Positions 24,585 to 35,585 of a stretch of 64,000 nucleotides of DNA are shown here, in pieces. Each line of letters opens with the position of its first letter. Within the stretch, counting starts at the first letter, position 1. Below the pieces are notes generated by a model. That model had not been told where the DNA came from and made no database searches. It saw nothing but the letters and a program-made list of their open reading frames with translations. This DNA comes from Callorhinus ursinus. Lineage: Eukaryota; Chordata; Mammalia; Carnivora; Otariidae. The position numbers were made by a program, and so were the translations under genes. The stretch is from positions 1,308,305-1,372,304 of the forward strand of contig NW_020312968.1 of NCBI RefSeq assembly GCF_003265705.1. Reading direction: 5' to 3'.

Positions 24585-25520
24585 ATTTAGTAATATCTTT
24601 CTATGAGCTTTTTATGTGCCAGGTGCTGTACCTAATGCTAGATATCCAGCCATGGAAAGGACAATGCCTGCTTTTCAGAGCATTTCCATTCTAGTGAGCA
24701 GAGACAGATGTTAAATGCCTAAGTACATACATGCCGGATGGTGGGCACTATGATCAAGAATAAGCTCAAAGAACAGGACAGAGAGCAGTGGAGTGGTAGT
24801 TATTATTCCAGAGAGCGCCAGGGAAAGTGGTATGTGAGCAGATTCCCAAAGGGAATAAGGAAGCAAAACTTGCAGATACCTGGAAAGAGAACATTCCAAG
24901 GAGGGAGTCTTCCGTAGAAACATACTTGGTGTACTTATGGAAAGCAAGGAGGCCAGGTGGCTAATGTGTAGCAACAGGGAAGCAAGTGACAGGGAACGAG
25001 ATGTGAGCAACAGCTGCAGCTAGGACACAGAGGGCCAGGCTAGGCCACGATAGTGACTTTACAAGGACCTCTGAGTGAGCTGAGAAGGCAATAGAGGGCT
25101 TAAGGAAGAAGAATCAGATGATGTGACTTTTATTATAAAGGCTAACCCACCTGGTACATGGACAGAATAGATCTCAGAAGTAGGAGTAGAATAAAAAAAG
25201 AACAGCGAAAGAGTGCTTCTTAGGGAACTTGCATGGGAGGAGATGAGGAATGGTCAGATTAGTGATGTATTTCAATGTATTTCATATCCCACCAGACGAG
25301 TGCGAACTCAAAGATGACGCCAAAGGCCTGGGTCTGAATGGCAGACAGAACAAGAGCTGCCATTTACAGGAAGTGGAATAGGTTGTGATCAGGGCAGGGA
25401 GGGGGAGAATCAAGAGATCAGGTTTGAGTATGTTACATTTGAATTGCCCATAGTGATCAAAAGTTCAAATGTCAAATAGGTAGTTGAATTTGTGAGAAGG
25501 ACAGGCCGAAGAGGTTTCCA
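24585..25520 (-). mobile_element. L2 LINE, long minus-strand copy
   Basis: GAGCTTTTTATGTGCCAGGTGC, GATATCCAGCCATGGAAAGG, GCATTTCCATTCTAGTGAGC, GGAAAGAGAACATTCCAAGG, GCAAGGAGGCCAGGTGGCTAA and AGTTGAATTTGTGAGAAGG appear in the order of the reverse-complemented L2 3' kilobase. At about 930 bp it is the longest L2 copy here, fully decayed. Confidence 0.7.
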
Positions 25521-25539
25521 GGCTGGAAAGGTAAATTGA

Positions 25540-26090
25540 ATGCTATTCGTTGCCTATGAAAATGTGTCATAATCCACCTTGTGCTGGCCAGCTATTTCTG
25601 CAATGATACTGTATAAAAAAAAAAAAAACACCTCAAAATTAGGTGACCTACAACAATAAGCAGTTATTCTTCTGGCTTACAGGTCTGTAAGTAGGCAGGG
25701 ATGACTCTACCTCAGGCTGCAGTGCGGCTGGTCTGTCTCTAAGCCTTGGATCAGGTTTAGCTCTGATCTGTTTCTCATTCCAGGACCCAAGCCGAAGGAA
25801 CAGCAGAGAGCTAGCAGCATTACTAGCTACTGACCACCTTACCAAGATGGTCACACAAACCAGCAAGAGCCAGAGGAAGTATGTAACGCCTGTGAAGGCT
25901 CTCAGAACCTGGGCACGCTGGCACTTCCACTCATATTCTACAGGCCAAGTCACCCAGTCAAACCCAGTATCAATGGGGCAGAGTAAGAGACCTGACATAT
26001 AGTCACAGGAAATGCAAAATCACATGGCAAAGGACAACGTGTGTTTCTAACAGAGGGAAGGCCTGAAGAATCGGAACAGTCATCCGATCT
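25540..26090. mobile_element. Unclassified old LTR-like repeat
   Basis: The segment with CTGGCCAGCTATTTCTGC, AATTAGGTGACCTACAACA, ACTCTACCTCAGGCTGCAG and CCAAGTCACCCAGTCAAACCC resembles an old dispersed repeat of LTR or MER type, which I cannot name. It is interrupted by an A15 run near 25615-25628. The 116-codon minus frame at 25648-25998 lies inside and is not supported as a gene. Confidence 0.3.
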
Positions 26091-26186
26091 ACCTTTCCTC
26101 TCACTGTAGTTTCAGCTGCAGCTACAGCTCACAACAAAGGACTTCTCCCAGATACTATAACATTTTAATCCAATGAGTTTCTTCAA

Positions 26187-26465
26187 TTTTTTTTTTTTTT
26201 TTTTTTTTTTAGAGGGAGAGAGAGAGAGGCCAGGGAGGGACAGAAGGAGAGGAAGAGAATCTTAAAGCAGGATATGGCTATTTGACAAAGTCCCTCTGTT
26301 TTTTTCTTTTTACTTAATAACTGAAGCATGGAATCCTGGGAACCAAAAGATGATGACACGCCCAGCACAGAGCCCAATGTGAGGCTCAGTCTCACGACCC
26401 TGAGATCATGACCTGAGCCGAAATCAAGTGTTGGACACTTACCAACTGAGCCACCCGGGCTCCCC
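26187..26465 (-). mobile_element. CAN SINE (older type), interrupted by an 88-bp inverted insertion
   Basis: Reverse complement begins GGGAGCCCGGGTGGCTCAG, continues through TTTCGGCTCAGGTCATGATC and GGGCTCTGTGCTGGGCGTG, and ends in a CT-rich tract and long T/A tail (26190-26211). Between CTTAA and CACGCCCAGC, adjacent in normal copies of this SINE, sits foreign sequence at 26263-26356. Positions 26263-26350 are an inverted copy of 27044-27131. Confidence 0.93.
26263..26350. repeat. 88-bp inverted duplicate (copy, inside SINE)
   Basis: Reverse complement of 27044-27131 with about four mismatches over 88 bases and no gap (about 95% identity, counted by eye). It begins AAAGCAGGATATGGC and ends GGAACCAAAAGA. 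It interrupts the SINE, so this is the inserted copy. Confidence 0.95.
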
Positions 26466-26611
26466 TCAAACATCTATTTTGGAAAGCCATTTACAAATGT
26501 ATTTGAGGGAATTATGCCTGGATGTTTCTCACTACAGGAAAAATAGGTTGGTATTTTCTAATAACACAGTACACATCATACTTTAAATGCCATTTCTTTA
26601 AAAAAGGTCTT

Positions 26612-26889
26612 CATTAGTGCTTCTCAAAGTGTTTGTGGGGGAGGGCTTTTTTTTTTTATTTCAACAAGGCAGAGACCCATAATTTTATAAAACACAATAA
26701 AATTAATTGCTATGCCTGACTTTTTTTAAAAAGCAAAGATATATAAAATTCAAATCTATGTCTTTTAGGAAAGTACTTGGTCACACTGCTATAAGTTTCT
26801 AAATACTCTCAACTTCTGCACTTATCTTGCCGAAGATAATAGTCATAGAACGGCATCAGCCCGTGGACCACACTTTGAAAAGCACTGCA
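26612..26889. mobile_element. hAT-type MITE with terminal inverted repeats
   Basis: AGTGCTTCTCAAAGTG on the left is the inverted counterpart of CACTTTGAAAAGCACT on the right, with the hAT-typical GGACCACACTTTGA end. The AT-rich interior matches no family I can name, and no 8-bp target duplication is visible, consistent with age. Confidence 0.6.
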
Positions 26890-27043
26890 CTAAATGATTC
26901 TACCATAACCAGATCCCTTTACCCCCCAAATCTTAGTATCACTGAATAATAGCAGTTAGAACACACAACTAAGTTGCCAAGGATTTAAAATTGAAAGTCA
27001 CTTATACCCAAGTTTACTAAACTATTAATTCAATTTGCCAGGC

Positions 27044-27131
27044 TCTTTTGGTCCCCAGGAGTCCATGCTTCAGTTATTAAGTAAAAAGAGAAAAACAGAA
27101 GGACTTTGTCAAATAGCCATATCCTGCTTTA
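27044..27131. repeat. 88-bp inverted duplicate (source)
   Basis: Partner of 26263-26350. It lies in plain single-copy sequence without duplication flanks, so it is the likely template. Confidence 0.9.
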
Positions 27132-27570
27132 TGATTTTTACTGTTTTTCTTGATTCTTATGGCAATGCCTTTCAGATTTTCCACCCAAGCTGTACACACA
27201 CAAATTACTAAAATCTCCTGGCCACATCCTGAGGCTACCTTAATTGACTGTTATCAAGCTGTGCTTTTTAAATGTTCCAGCATTTGATCTTTTTAAAATG
27301 CTTCTGAGACTTAACTGATGTCAAACTGGCTGGTCTAATTTCCTGCTATGTCTTTAGATCCTTTTTTAAAAATAATTGGGTGTTGAATTAGGGTGGTTTT
27401 TTTTTCTTTCTTTCTTCCTCTAGGGATCACTACTAAATTTAGTTAAGCTCTAATCAACAACAAAAAAATTCCATTCTGTCCTATTAATTTCCTATATTTG
27501 GACTTGCTGTCTCTCAATTCAGAAGCTACCCTAGAGTCCAGAAAAAATTAAGTCATGCTTACTCAGCCCT
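27132..27570. other. Single-copy intergenic DNA
   Basis: No gene or transposon recognised; T-rich. Confidence 0.4.
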
Positions 27571-27585
27571 AGTGAAGGGGGCTTT

Positions 27586-27780
27586 TTTTTTTTCCCCAAA
27601 GATTTTATTTATTTGAGAGAGAGAGAATGAGAGATAGAGAGCACGAGAGGGAAGAGGGTCAGAGGGAGAAGCAGACTCCCCGCTGAGCAGGGAGCCCGAC
27701 ACGGGACTCAATCCCGGGACTCCAGGATCATGACCTGAGCCGAAGGCAGTCGCTTAACCAACTGAGCCACCCAGGCGCCC
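27586..27780 (-). mobile_element. CAN SINE, minus strand, well preserved
   Basis: Reverse complement starts GGGCGCCTGGGTGGCTCAG, the family head with its CpG intact, and has GATCCTGGAGTCCCGGGATTG, the CT-rich body and AAATAAAATCTTTGG tail. AGTGAAGGGGGCTTT is duplicated perfectly at 27571-27585 and 27781-27795. Confidence 0.97.
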
Positions 27781-27795
27781 AGTGAAGGGGGCTTT

Positions 27796-29058
27796 ATGGA
27801 CATGGAAGTATCTAGATGACCTAGACACCAGATTTGAGAAAGGGATCTGCTGAACTTTGGACAAAAAAAAAAAAATCCAGGAGTCCTTTGTGTGGTGAAA
27901 GAAGAAAACCAAAGAGTGAAGAGACTGATACTAATGTGGAAACAATGACTTCTTCCCAGAAATGTCCTCAGCATAACATGCATCATGCATGTGCAAGACT
28001 CACAACTGGCAACCAAGCCTTCTGCACCATTCACAGTTCTGAGGGCGCACTAAGTAGTATTCAAGAAGTGGAGGCATACCTCCCAATAGCTCCTAAGCTT
28101 CCTTGTTCTTGTTATCATAGTTGCTGATTTAAAGCAAAATAAAATTCATAAATGCCAAAACTTTCTCTTTTGGAAACTCTTTCTAGATGGTAATGAACAG
28201 CCTAAGCTCAATTCCTCCAGAGCCAGAAATTTATTTGGGGACATATCTACATAATGCCGGCAAATCAATGGATTATTCAATCAAAGCTATTGAAAAAAAA
28301 TTAAATCAGTCTGCAACTGAGCTTAACTGTTCAGTCTATTCAGACAAAATAGTTGATTCTATGGACAACTGAGACACAATTTCCAAGGCAACATCGAATT
28401 CATGTTTTATCTCCCAGAGAACCTTGCATTAATAAGAACTCAGGTAATTACTAAACAAATTATTACGTTGGCATGTTTTTAAAATGGTGTTTAAAATATT
28501 TACCCAAATACCTTACTCATGGGTGGAATTTATGGTTAGAAAATATTTAGGTGTTTTGTAGAATCAAAATGCTAAGTAGCTGCCTTTTGTTCTCAGCTTT
28601 ATTTAGAATAATTGCAAATGCCAACTCTTAGCTTAGTCAGATCTGCCCCCAGAGAGACCCTAGGGGATTCTACCTCCCTTCCTCATTGTCCACCCTTGTT
28701 CACATTTGGTAGGTCCTACTCCAAGGAAGACATGCTGGAGCCATATGGGCTCCTCAAATTAGATGAACCAAGAAACTCTGGTTTATAAACTCTACCAATG
28801 AGGCTTTGTGCTAGATGCCACAGAGAAACTCAAAGGGATAGACCATATTTTAAAGTATAATTTTATATCCAGCATATATTTACATACAATATTATGTAAA
28901 GTGCAGACTACAAAATATAAAAATAATAATCAAAATTTGTGATGGTACTCTATATTTACATGTATATTTATATAAATTGAGATTTCTATTACTAAAATAT
29001 ATTAAGAGAAGCAACAGTAGCTCTCAAGAAAAGATTCCAATAAATCCAAGAATGTTAT
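27796..29058. other. Single-copy intergenic DNA
   Basis: No repeat recognised with confidence. Frames of 97 codons (27834-28127) and 61 codons (28187-28372) have no family resemblance. Confidence 0.35.
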
Positions 29059-29455
29059 TGTATTAGTCTGCTCAGGTTGCCATGTAAAAAAATACTACAG
29101 ACTGCGCAGCTAATACATCAGAAGTTTATTTTCTCACAGTTCTGGGGACTAGAAATCCAAGATCAAGGTACAGTCAGGGTTGGTTTCTACTGACACCTGT
29201 CTTCCTACCTTATAGATGGCCACCTTCTCTCTGTGTCCTCATCTGGCCTCTTCTTTATATGAAAAAATAGATCTATGGTGTTTCTTCCTCTTCTTATAAG
29301 GATACCAGTCCTATCATATGAGGGTCCCACCCTGATCTTATTTAACCTTAATTACCGTCCAAAAGGCCCCATTCTCCATGAACAGTTACACTGAGGGTTA
29401 GGGCTTCAACATATGAATTTGGAGGGGGTGAGTCTACACAATTCAGTCCATAACA
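29059..29455 (-). mobile_element. MLT1A-type MaLR solo LTR, minus strand
   Basis: Starts TGTATTAGTCTGCTCAGG and ends CACAATTCAGTCCATAACA, the two reversed ends of MLT1A. Between them are AGTTTATTTTCTCACAGTTC, CCTCTTCTTATAAGGATACC and TTAACCTTAATTACC. It is an old ERVL-MaLR LTR without adjoining internal sequence, so it is probably a recombination-derived solo LTR. Flanks TTAT/TTAT fit a decayed 5-bp duplication. Confidence 0.88.
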
Positions 29456-30370
29456 TTTATAAATCATAAAATAAGCATATAAAAGCAATGGGAGTCTTCC
29501 TTTAATAAATGACATTAAGAAAACTATGCTGTGTTCCACAACAAATTCTAAGCATATTAAAATTAAATCTCAAGAAAGGAAAAGTATTTATCATAACAAG
29601 AGGATTAAAATAAAAGGATAAATTATAAAAGATCAAAGTGGGTAAGATTAAGAAAATTAAAACACCTGTGTACAAAAAAAAATGTAACATTTAAATAAAA
29701 AGGAAAGCAAGAGGGGTTCCCGCGCAGGGAGGCTCAGTTGGTTAAGCATCTGCCCTCGGCTCAGGTCATGCATGATGCCAGAGACCTGGATCAAGTCCTG
29801 AGTAGGGTTCCCTGTTCAGCCAGGAGTCTGCTTCTCCCCCTTCCCCTCCCACCGACTCCCCCCCCCCCCCCCCCCCCCCACCCCGCTCATCCTTCAACAA
29901 AATCATTAAAAAAAAAAAAAAAAAAAGGAAAGCAAGAACTGATGGAAAAGACACAGATAGGAGGAGATAAGAGAATAGAGTTAAATATATGTCTTTATAT
30001 GTTGTATACTTATATATAATATACATAAGGTACCTAAAAAATATGAATACTGCTAAGATTTCATTAGAGATGCATAACACAGGAAATACAGGAAATACAA
30101 AAATTTATCCTATTTATCAAAATAAGTGAAAATTAAAGCAATAATGAGTAATAATTTACACCTAATAACCAACACATTTTTCTAAAAAAACCTAACCCTG
30201 AGGCTAATGTAGGAAACATATTCTAAAGCACTACTAGAGACTACACAAATTACAAAAGTATTTTAAGAAAGCAGTTGGAAAATACGTATCAAAAATGTTA
30301 AAAAATTTCCCATCAGTTGAACACATTAATCCATTCTTTGAAACATACTGCTATTAAAAACACCAAAAAA
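29456..30370 (+). mobile_element. Old L1/HAL1-like fragments around a SINE
   Basis: A-rich sequence. AGCAGTTGGAAAATACGTATC near 30272 and the part after it resemble the old L1 ORF2 3' end in plus orientation. The rest is too decayed to class. It hosts the CAN SINE at 29713-29921. Confidence 0.4.
29713..29921 (+). mobile_element. CAN SINE with C22 tract
   Basis: Head GGTTCCCGCGCAGGGAGGCTC is altered relative to the family, then GTTAAGCATCTGCCCTCGG and the CT-rich body. The body contains a run of 22 C at 29858-29879. AAAAAGGAAAGCAAGA is perfectly duplicated at 29697-29712 and 29922-29937. Confidence 0.94.
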
Positions 30371-30431
30371 GGCTATATAATGATATTCCTTACATCTGAA
30401 GCAGACCCTGTTGGCTGCCTACCTAACCACC

Positions 30432-31004
30432 TGTGATGGTTAATTTTATGTATCAGCTTAATGGGGCCATGGGGTGCCCAGATCTTTGGTCAAACATTAT
30501 TCTGGCAGTTTCTATAAGGGTGTTTTGGGATGAGATTAAAATTTAAATTAGGTAGATTAAGCAAGTAGATTACCCTCCATAATGTGGGTGGGCCTTGTTT
30601 AATCAACTGAAGGTCTGACTAAAACAGAAAGGCTGACCTTGTCCCTAGTAAGAGGGAATTCTCCTGCCTGATGGCCTTCATACTAGAACATCAGCGTTTT
30701 TCCTTGCCTTCAGACTTGAACTGAAAAGTCAGCTCTTCCTGGTTTCAAGCCTGCCAGTCTTCAGAATGGTATGACACCACTGTCCCTCCCCTTCCCAGTT
30801 CTTAGGCCTTTGGAGTCAGAACTAAACCTTCAGCTCTCCTGAGTCTCCAGCTTGCTGATTCACCCTGTAGACCTTGGGACTTGTCCACATCCATAATCAA
30901 GTGAGCCAATTCATTATAATAAATGATACAGACAGATAATACATAGATATATAGATACATAGCTCCCGTTGGTTCTGTTTTTCTGGAGAACCATGACTAA
31001 TACA
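30432..31004 (+). mobile_element. MLT2-type ERVL solo LTR
   Basis: Begins TGTGATGGTTAATTTTATG and ends GAGAACCATGACTAATACA, the conserved ends of this ERVL-class LTR. Internal landmarks are GGTGCCCAGATCTTTGGTC, CCCTCCATAATGTGGGTGG, GAGGGAATTCTCCTGCC and GAGCCAATTCATTATAATAAA. Flanks CCACC/TCACC suggest a decayed 5-bp target duplication. No internal gag-pol sequence adjoins, so it is a solo LTR. I recall the name as MLT2; the subfamily is uncertain. Confidence 0.85.
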
Positions 31005-31014
31005 TCACCATTTC

Positions 31015-31500
31015 CACTTGCTCTTTGCCAGGTGAAATCTACTGTGGTTTGGGGAGTGATGTGCCCAGTTCTAGAACAGAGTAATTATCAATCATGATAA
31101 TCCTGTTCTTTGCAGAGCTGCATCTTGTTTGGGCATATCACCTGATCCTGCCTACTAAAATCTAAAGTGGAGTCCACTGTAAGCTCCTAGGGAGAAGTGT
31201 TCTCTCTGAAAAAGACAGCCATAAAGAAACAACCCTTTTACTCCCACCCTATTCCATCTGGCTTGGAGCTTGCCCCGTGATGTGATGTTTGAAGCAGCTG
31301 CAATCACCTTGTCAGCGTGAGGAAAAGCCCACAAGAACCGCAAAGAAGCGGATTCTGATCTCAAGCATTGCTGTGTAGCCAGACAGGCATTGGTTTATGT
31401 AAACAGAAAATAATCCTTATGGCTTAGGCCATGGTTCACAAGGCTTTCTCCTAATTTCAGATACAAATATCCTAAATTGTATCATTTACTTACTTCTTTA
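31015..31500. mobile_element. Unclassified old repeat-like sequence
   Basis: GGAGCTTGCCCCGTGATGTG, GAAGCAGCTGCAATCACC and CTTATGGCTTAGGCCATGG recall an old dispersed mammalian repeat (LTR or DNA type) but I cannot name it. Confidence 0.25.
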
Positions 31501-33615
31501 CTTACTCATTTATAATGGCCAAAAATATATGGTAATTACCTAAATCACATGAGAACAGTAAAGTAAACTCTCATATGTCAACTCAGTGGGAGCTTAACCA
31601 GGCATAAAGGATAAACACTACAACCATGCAACAACTTGGCAAAATGTGTCTTAAGTAAAGGATAATGTTTACAAACTAAGGCTAAATCTTGCTTAATAAA
31701 AATAAAATAAATTACACATACATATGCAAGCATAATGTCAAACATAAAAACACTACTGCATAACGTTATGAACTGTATAATACCATTTAAATATACTTTG
31801 TTCAAACACACATATGTATTGAATAAAGATTCCTAGACCATAAAAAGCATAATAGTATGATTTGGAAACATACCAAATTCATATGAGGAGTCGCCTCTGT
31901 GGAGAGTTCAAAGGGACTGGATCAGAGGTCAGAAACAGAAAATTATCCAATGTTTATTTCTTTCAAAATGAACATATTTTAAGTAAACATCATGAGCACC
32001 AACATTTATTCATTTTAAATTGCAGATACATGTGTTTTTATTTTGTCACTGTCTCTATTAAATTTTAAATAAACTAAATATAACGCATACAGATAAATGA
32101 ACATAAATAGCTTTTAATACTGCAGTGAAAAAACTCATGATTTCTTCTCACTTCCTAATATTAAAAAAATTTTAACTACAAGCTAATATTTGTAAAGTTT
32201 TATCCAAGACTTGGACAAGCCTCGTAATTGAAAAGGCACTGAGCTAACTGTGAAGTACTTCTTTTCTAGGTCTTATTCTGCCATTAACTTGTGTGACTGT
32301 AGACATTATACCCCTTTTGGAGGGAACAGGGTATAATTCAACCTTAAGAGAAAAGGAATCCACCACAAAGGAAGGGTTATAGCTGAACAAAGTGCAAAGG
32401 GGGATTTAAAACACTTTCAGAGCTCTCTCTTCTTCCTCCCTCCCTCTCCTGTCCACTCTCCCCACCCCACCGCACTTCCTCCCTGTTCTATCTGGTGCAT
32501 GAGCTTGCACACTCCAACTTGTGTGTTTGCGAGGTTCTTTTCTGTCTCCAGACAGCCTTACTTTGTTTCTTTGATCCACATGGACTGAAAACATCCCCTT
32601 GTAGCTTAAATGGGAGGGAGGTTGGGAGGAGAGTTTCCAAAATGGGGGGAAGAAATTGGTGTTCGCTTAACATCAATTGGACTCTATCCCTAATAATCTT
32701 GTTAAAATAATTCCAAGATGTGATAATGTTGGAAATGCTGCTTCTATTCCTTCCTGGGGGGGGGGGGGGGGGGTCATAGGGCTCTATAAAGGTACTGAAA
32801 AGAACTGCAAAAAAGAAATTTAAAGACTATGTTTCTAAGAACATCCCAAATTTATATGACCATGGCATAATTTTTGGAGGAGTGCCTACTACCTGAAGAC
32901 ACTTTGGGAAATCTCTGCACTTTAATATTTGTATGAGCCTACACTTGAGATCACAAGCACTATGCTTCTGTGGGAAATAGAATTCTTAAGAAAATAACTG
33001 TACCATAAATAATTTATGTTAATAATTGCTGTCATAGGCTGAGGTCTCTGAAAAACCAAATTGCCCAAATAACGGCTCTTCTGAATCTGGGGGGATTTAG
33101 GGTAAAATTTTATTGGTATAAAGCTCCCCATATCTTCTACCTTTTTCTAATAACACTGATCTCTTATTGTTGGTAAAATGATAAAGAACCCAGAGATGGA
33201 TTTCCATCCATTGTAGCAATAAAGAGGTTTCAGAGAGGAACTAAATGCAGGAACTAGAAGCAGGCAGCAGTTTCTCAGTGGAGATGATGCAGAATTTAGA
33301 CGTTAGAGCACCTAATGATATTGCTGCAGATTCCACGGTTAAATACAATGTCCTTTTCCCTCTTTCATTTACTGTCAGGTTTATATTTAAAACTTATATA
33401 GAGCATCCACATCTTGCACGTGATGAATCAATGTAGACTTTAGCTCTGCCTTGCACGAGTGGCCAACCAATACATTTCGCTCTTTATTCCTAGGGGGAGT
33501 CTCCAGTCACTAACTTTATTACAACGCTTTATTGAAAATGTGTAATTTCAGTTCCAAGTTTCAAATTGTATTTTATTAGTAAGAATTATTTGCTGTTCCC
33601 TAGAAAGTGATTTGA
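31501..33615. other. Intergenic DNA, mostly single copy
   Basis: A weak MIR-like piece lies at 32230-32315 (GGTCTTATTCTGCCATTAAC, TTGTGTGACTG). A run of 18 G occupies 32756-32773. The overlapping frames at 32406-32710 have no family resemblance. Confidence 0.4.
32756..32773. repeat. G18 homopolymer
   Basis: An unbroken run of 18 G between TTCCT and TCATAGG. Such runs form G-quadruplexes and are prone to sequencing error, so the length is approximate. Confidence 0.9.
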
Positions 33616-33619
33616 AGCC

Positions 33620-33830
33620 CAAGATAATTATAGAATCACGGAACTATAAAGCACATCCAGAGGTCACCTAGCCCATGTTCTACTCTCAGAGCAGACCTAT
33701 GCCTTAGCTAAGCAAAGCATTCTTCAAGATGTTGTACCCCAGAGATGATGATTATGTATTTCCCAGATGTAGTTTAAACACATGGTTAAAAATCCTGACC
33801 CATACTTATGCACCATCTTCCTACTGAGAA
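33620..33830 (+). mobile_element. Old CR1/L3-like repeat fragment
   Basis: AGAATCACGGAACTATAAAGC, AGAGGTCACCTAGCCCATG follow the pattern tagaatctta-gagctgg-gaccttagaggtcatctagtccaa seen in an old CR1/L3-class repeat. Assignment by memory, low certainty. Confidence 0.35.
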
Positions 33831-34029
33831 GTGTAAAATGAAACCCTACAATGGAATAGAAGACCCCTCACCTGACCCCAATCTCCCCTTCCTACTGATG
33901 TTAAGGGCTTAAGAGTCCATATTACTGATGCAGCACTTGGACTGTCTAGACTTTTCCTTCAGGAGTCAAACTTGCTCATTTAAAATTTACTATATTTTCA
34001 TTTATTTGCCACTCAAGCTCTCTCTTCCT

Positions 34030-34275
34030 ACAGTTACCTCTGGGTTGTTGACAATGTCACCATTTTCTTCATCACCCAAGCTTTAACTTTCGAGTCATAC
34101 TGAATTCCTTCCTTTCCCTCTAGCCACACATCCAGTCTGTAGTTGTAATTTTCTTAGGATGTCTATCCCCAGTGTGTCTCCCGATTATCATTCTTTTCCA
34201 TTTCTACTGATGCTGCCATGACCATAGTCCAGCTCCTTATGGCTTCTCATTTGCTACTCACCTTGTAAAACTTCG
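34030..34275 (+). mobile_element. L2 LINE fragment
   Basis: TTGAGTCATACTGAATTCC-like sequence at 34090, CACACATCCAGTCTGTAG, TTTCTACTGATGCTGCCATG and CATAGTCCAGCTCC follow the L2 3' coding region. It appears to resume at 35000. Confidence 0.6.
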
Positions 34276-34379
34276 TAATTGGTGCTTATATCAGTTGTAG
34301 ATTGAATTCAACTGCATGTAACACAAAACTTTGGTCATATATTCAGCATGACGGCGGGCGGGGGGGCCCACAGAGGTTT

Positions 34380-34561
34380 TTGGTTTTGTTTTTGTTTTTT
34401 TTTCCGGTAGGCTCCTTGCCCAGTGTGAAGCCCAGCATGGAGCCCAGCGTGGAGCCCAGCGTGCAGCACAACACAGGGCTTGAAATCATGACCCTGAGAT
34501 CAAGATATGAGCCTGAGATCAAGGACCAGACGTTCAACAGACTAAGCCACCCAGGCACCCC
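34380..34561 (-). mobile_element. CAN SINE, minus strand, with internal 12-bp expansion
   Basis: Reverse complement gives GGGTGCCTGGGTGGCTTAG and TGATCTCAGGGTCATGATTTC. The right part carries four 12-bp units (34419-34466) where normal copies have one. The CT-rich body is lost or very short, and no clear target duplication is visible. Confidence 0.85.
34419..34466. repeat. Four 12-bp tandem units inside a SINE
   Basis: CCCAGTGTGAAG, CCCAGCATGGAG, CCCAGCGTGGAG and CCCAGCGTGCAG follow each other without a gap. The progenitor is the cccagcatggagcccgatg region of the SINE. Confidence 0.93.
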
Positions 34562-34999
34562 ATTTTTCTCTCATATAACAACAGAGCCAACAGTAAGCAG
34601 TGTGGGAGGGTCTAACAGCTCCACAGTATCATAAGGAGCCCAAGACATTGCTGGCTTTCCATACTTATATTCTTAGGACCTTTGGCAGTTTTATTGCCTA
34701 AGTCTACCTCCCACTCTTAAAGTACATTCTTGGTAGACTCACCCTATGACTTCAACTTATATTTCACTGTCCAAAACTAAACAATGCCACCCTTTATTTC
34801 AAGGTAACATGTGGCAAATATGGTTGTTTTTGACTGTTTCTTCCTTTTTGCAAGGTTGCATCACCAACCCCAACAAAACTAGAGTCCTGTAACAAAGAAG
34901 GGGGATGACTATTAAGCAGGAGATCAGAAGACTCTGCAACAGGATCCTAGCCTTTAGACTTGCCAAGGGCAACATGAACCCAATTGCCAGATGGATCTT

Positions 35000-35345
35000 T
35001 CCAAAGTACACCTCTGACTATGTCCAAGCTTGTTGAAACCATTCAATGCTTCTTCACATAGCATCCAAAATAAAGTTCAAGTTTCATGGATCAACAAGCA
35101 AAAGCTCTAACAATCAGGTCCCAAGCTATTTTTCCATTACTCCATTCCAGGAAGCTTATATTGAAATGCAACTGAGCTACTTGCTGGTACCAGCCCCATC
35201 CCTTCGATGTACCTGGAATGATCCCTCTGCTGCCATTTTCAGGTCTTAATGTCCTCTCCATTAGTCAATGCTCAGCTAAAATCTCACCTCTGCTGAATTC
35301 CTGATCACTTCTCTTCTACTTGCTGCTGATGAACCTCTAATCATA
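35000..35345 (+). mobile_element. L2 LINE 3' portion
   Basis: GAAACCATTCAATGCTTC, CATCCAAAATAAAGTTCAAG, CCCAAGCTATTTTTCCATTAC, GTACCTGGAATGATCCCTC and CAGCTAAAATCTCACCTC appear in L2 order (ctccaatggc, aaagtcca, tggcccc, tggaatgctc, ctcaaatgtcacc). Confidence 0.75.
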
Positions 35346-35359
35346 GTAACACAGGAGAA

Positions 35360-35585
35360 TTTTAGTTCACACATATCTGTGCTAAATTCTTTATGTATAT
35401 TACCTCATTGAATACTAACATCCCCTGGAAAGAGTTTTATTATCCCCAGTTTGCAGAGGAGACATCTGAGACTCACCTAAGAAACTTGCTCAAGTTCACA
35501 CTGCTAAGAAATAATAGTCAGTAGTCAAATTCAGTGCCATGTAGTGGCAAATCCTGTATTCTTCCCACTGCATTGGGCTGACTGC
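35360..35585 (-). mobile_element. MIR SINE, minus strand
   Basis: ATTACCTCATTGAATACTAAC, TTTTATTATCCCCAGTTTGC, AGAGGAGACATCTGAGACTC, GAAACTTGCTCAAGTTCACAC follow reverse-complement MIR over nearly full length. Confidence 0.85.

Larger units (their letters stand above)
34276..34999. other. Unclassified sequence containing a SINE
   Basis: The flanks of the SINE (34300-34345 and 34563-34680) look like parts of one old repeat (TCTCATATAACAACAG, CTCCACAGTATCATAAGGAG) that I cannot name. The 110-codon frame at 34302-34634 runs through the SINE and is not a gene. Confidence 0.35.

Noticed and set aside
25648..25998. 116-codon minus-strand open frame
   Set aside because: It has no domain or family resemblance and no splice or promoter context, and lies in what looks like an old dispersed repeat.
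27586..27780. tRNA gene, suggested by the tRNA-like head of the SINEs
   Set aside because: The heads keep pol III box-like motifs but not a complete cloverleaf, and each sits on a SINE body with A-tail and target duplication.
34302..34634. 110-codon frame that could be read as a repeat protein (PSMEPSVEPSV)
   Set aside because: The repeats are the 12-bp expansion of a SINE in antisense, not a gene.
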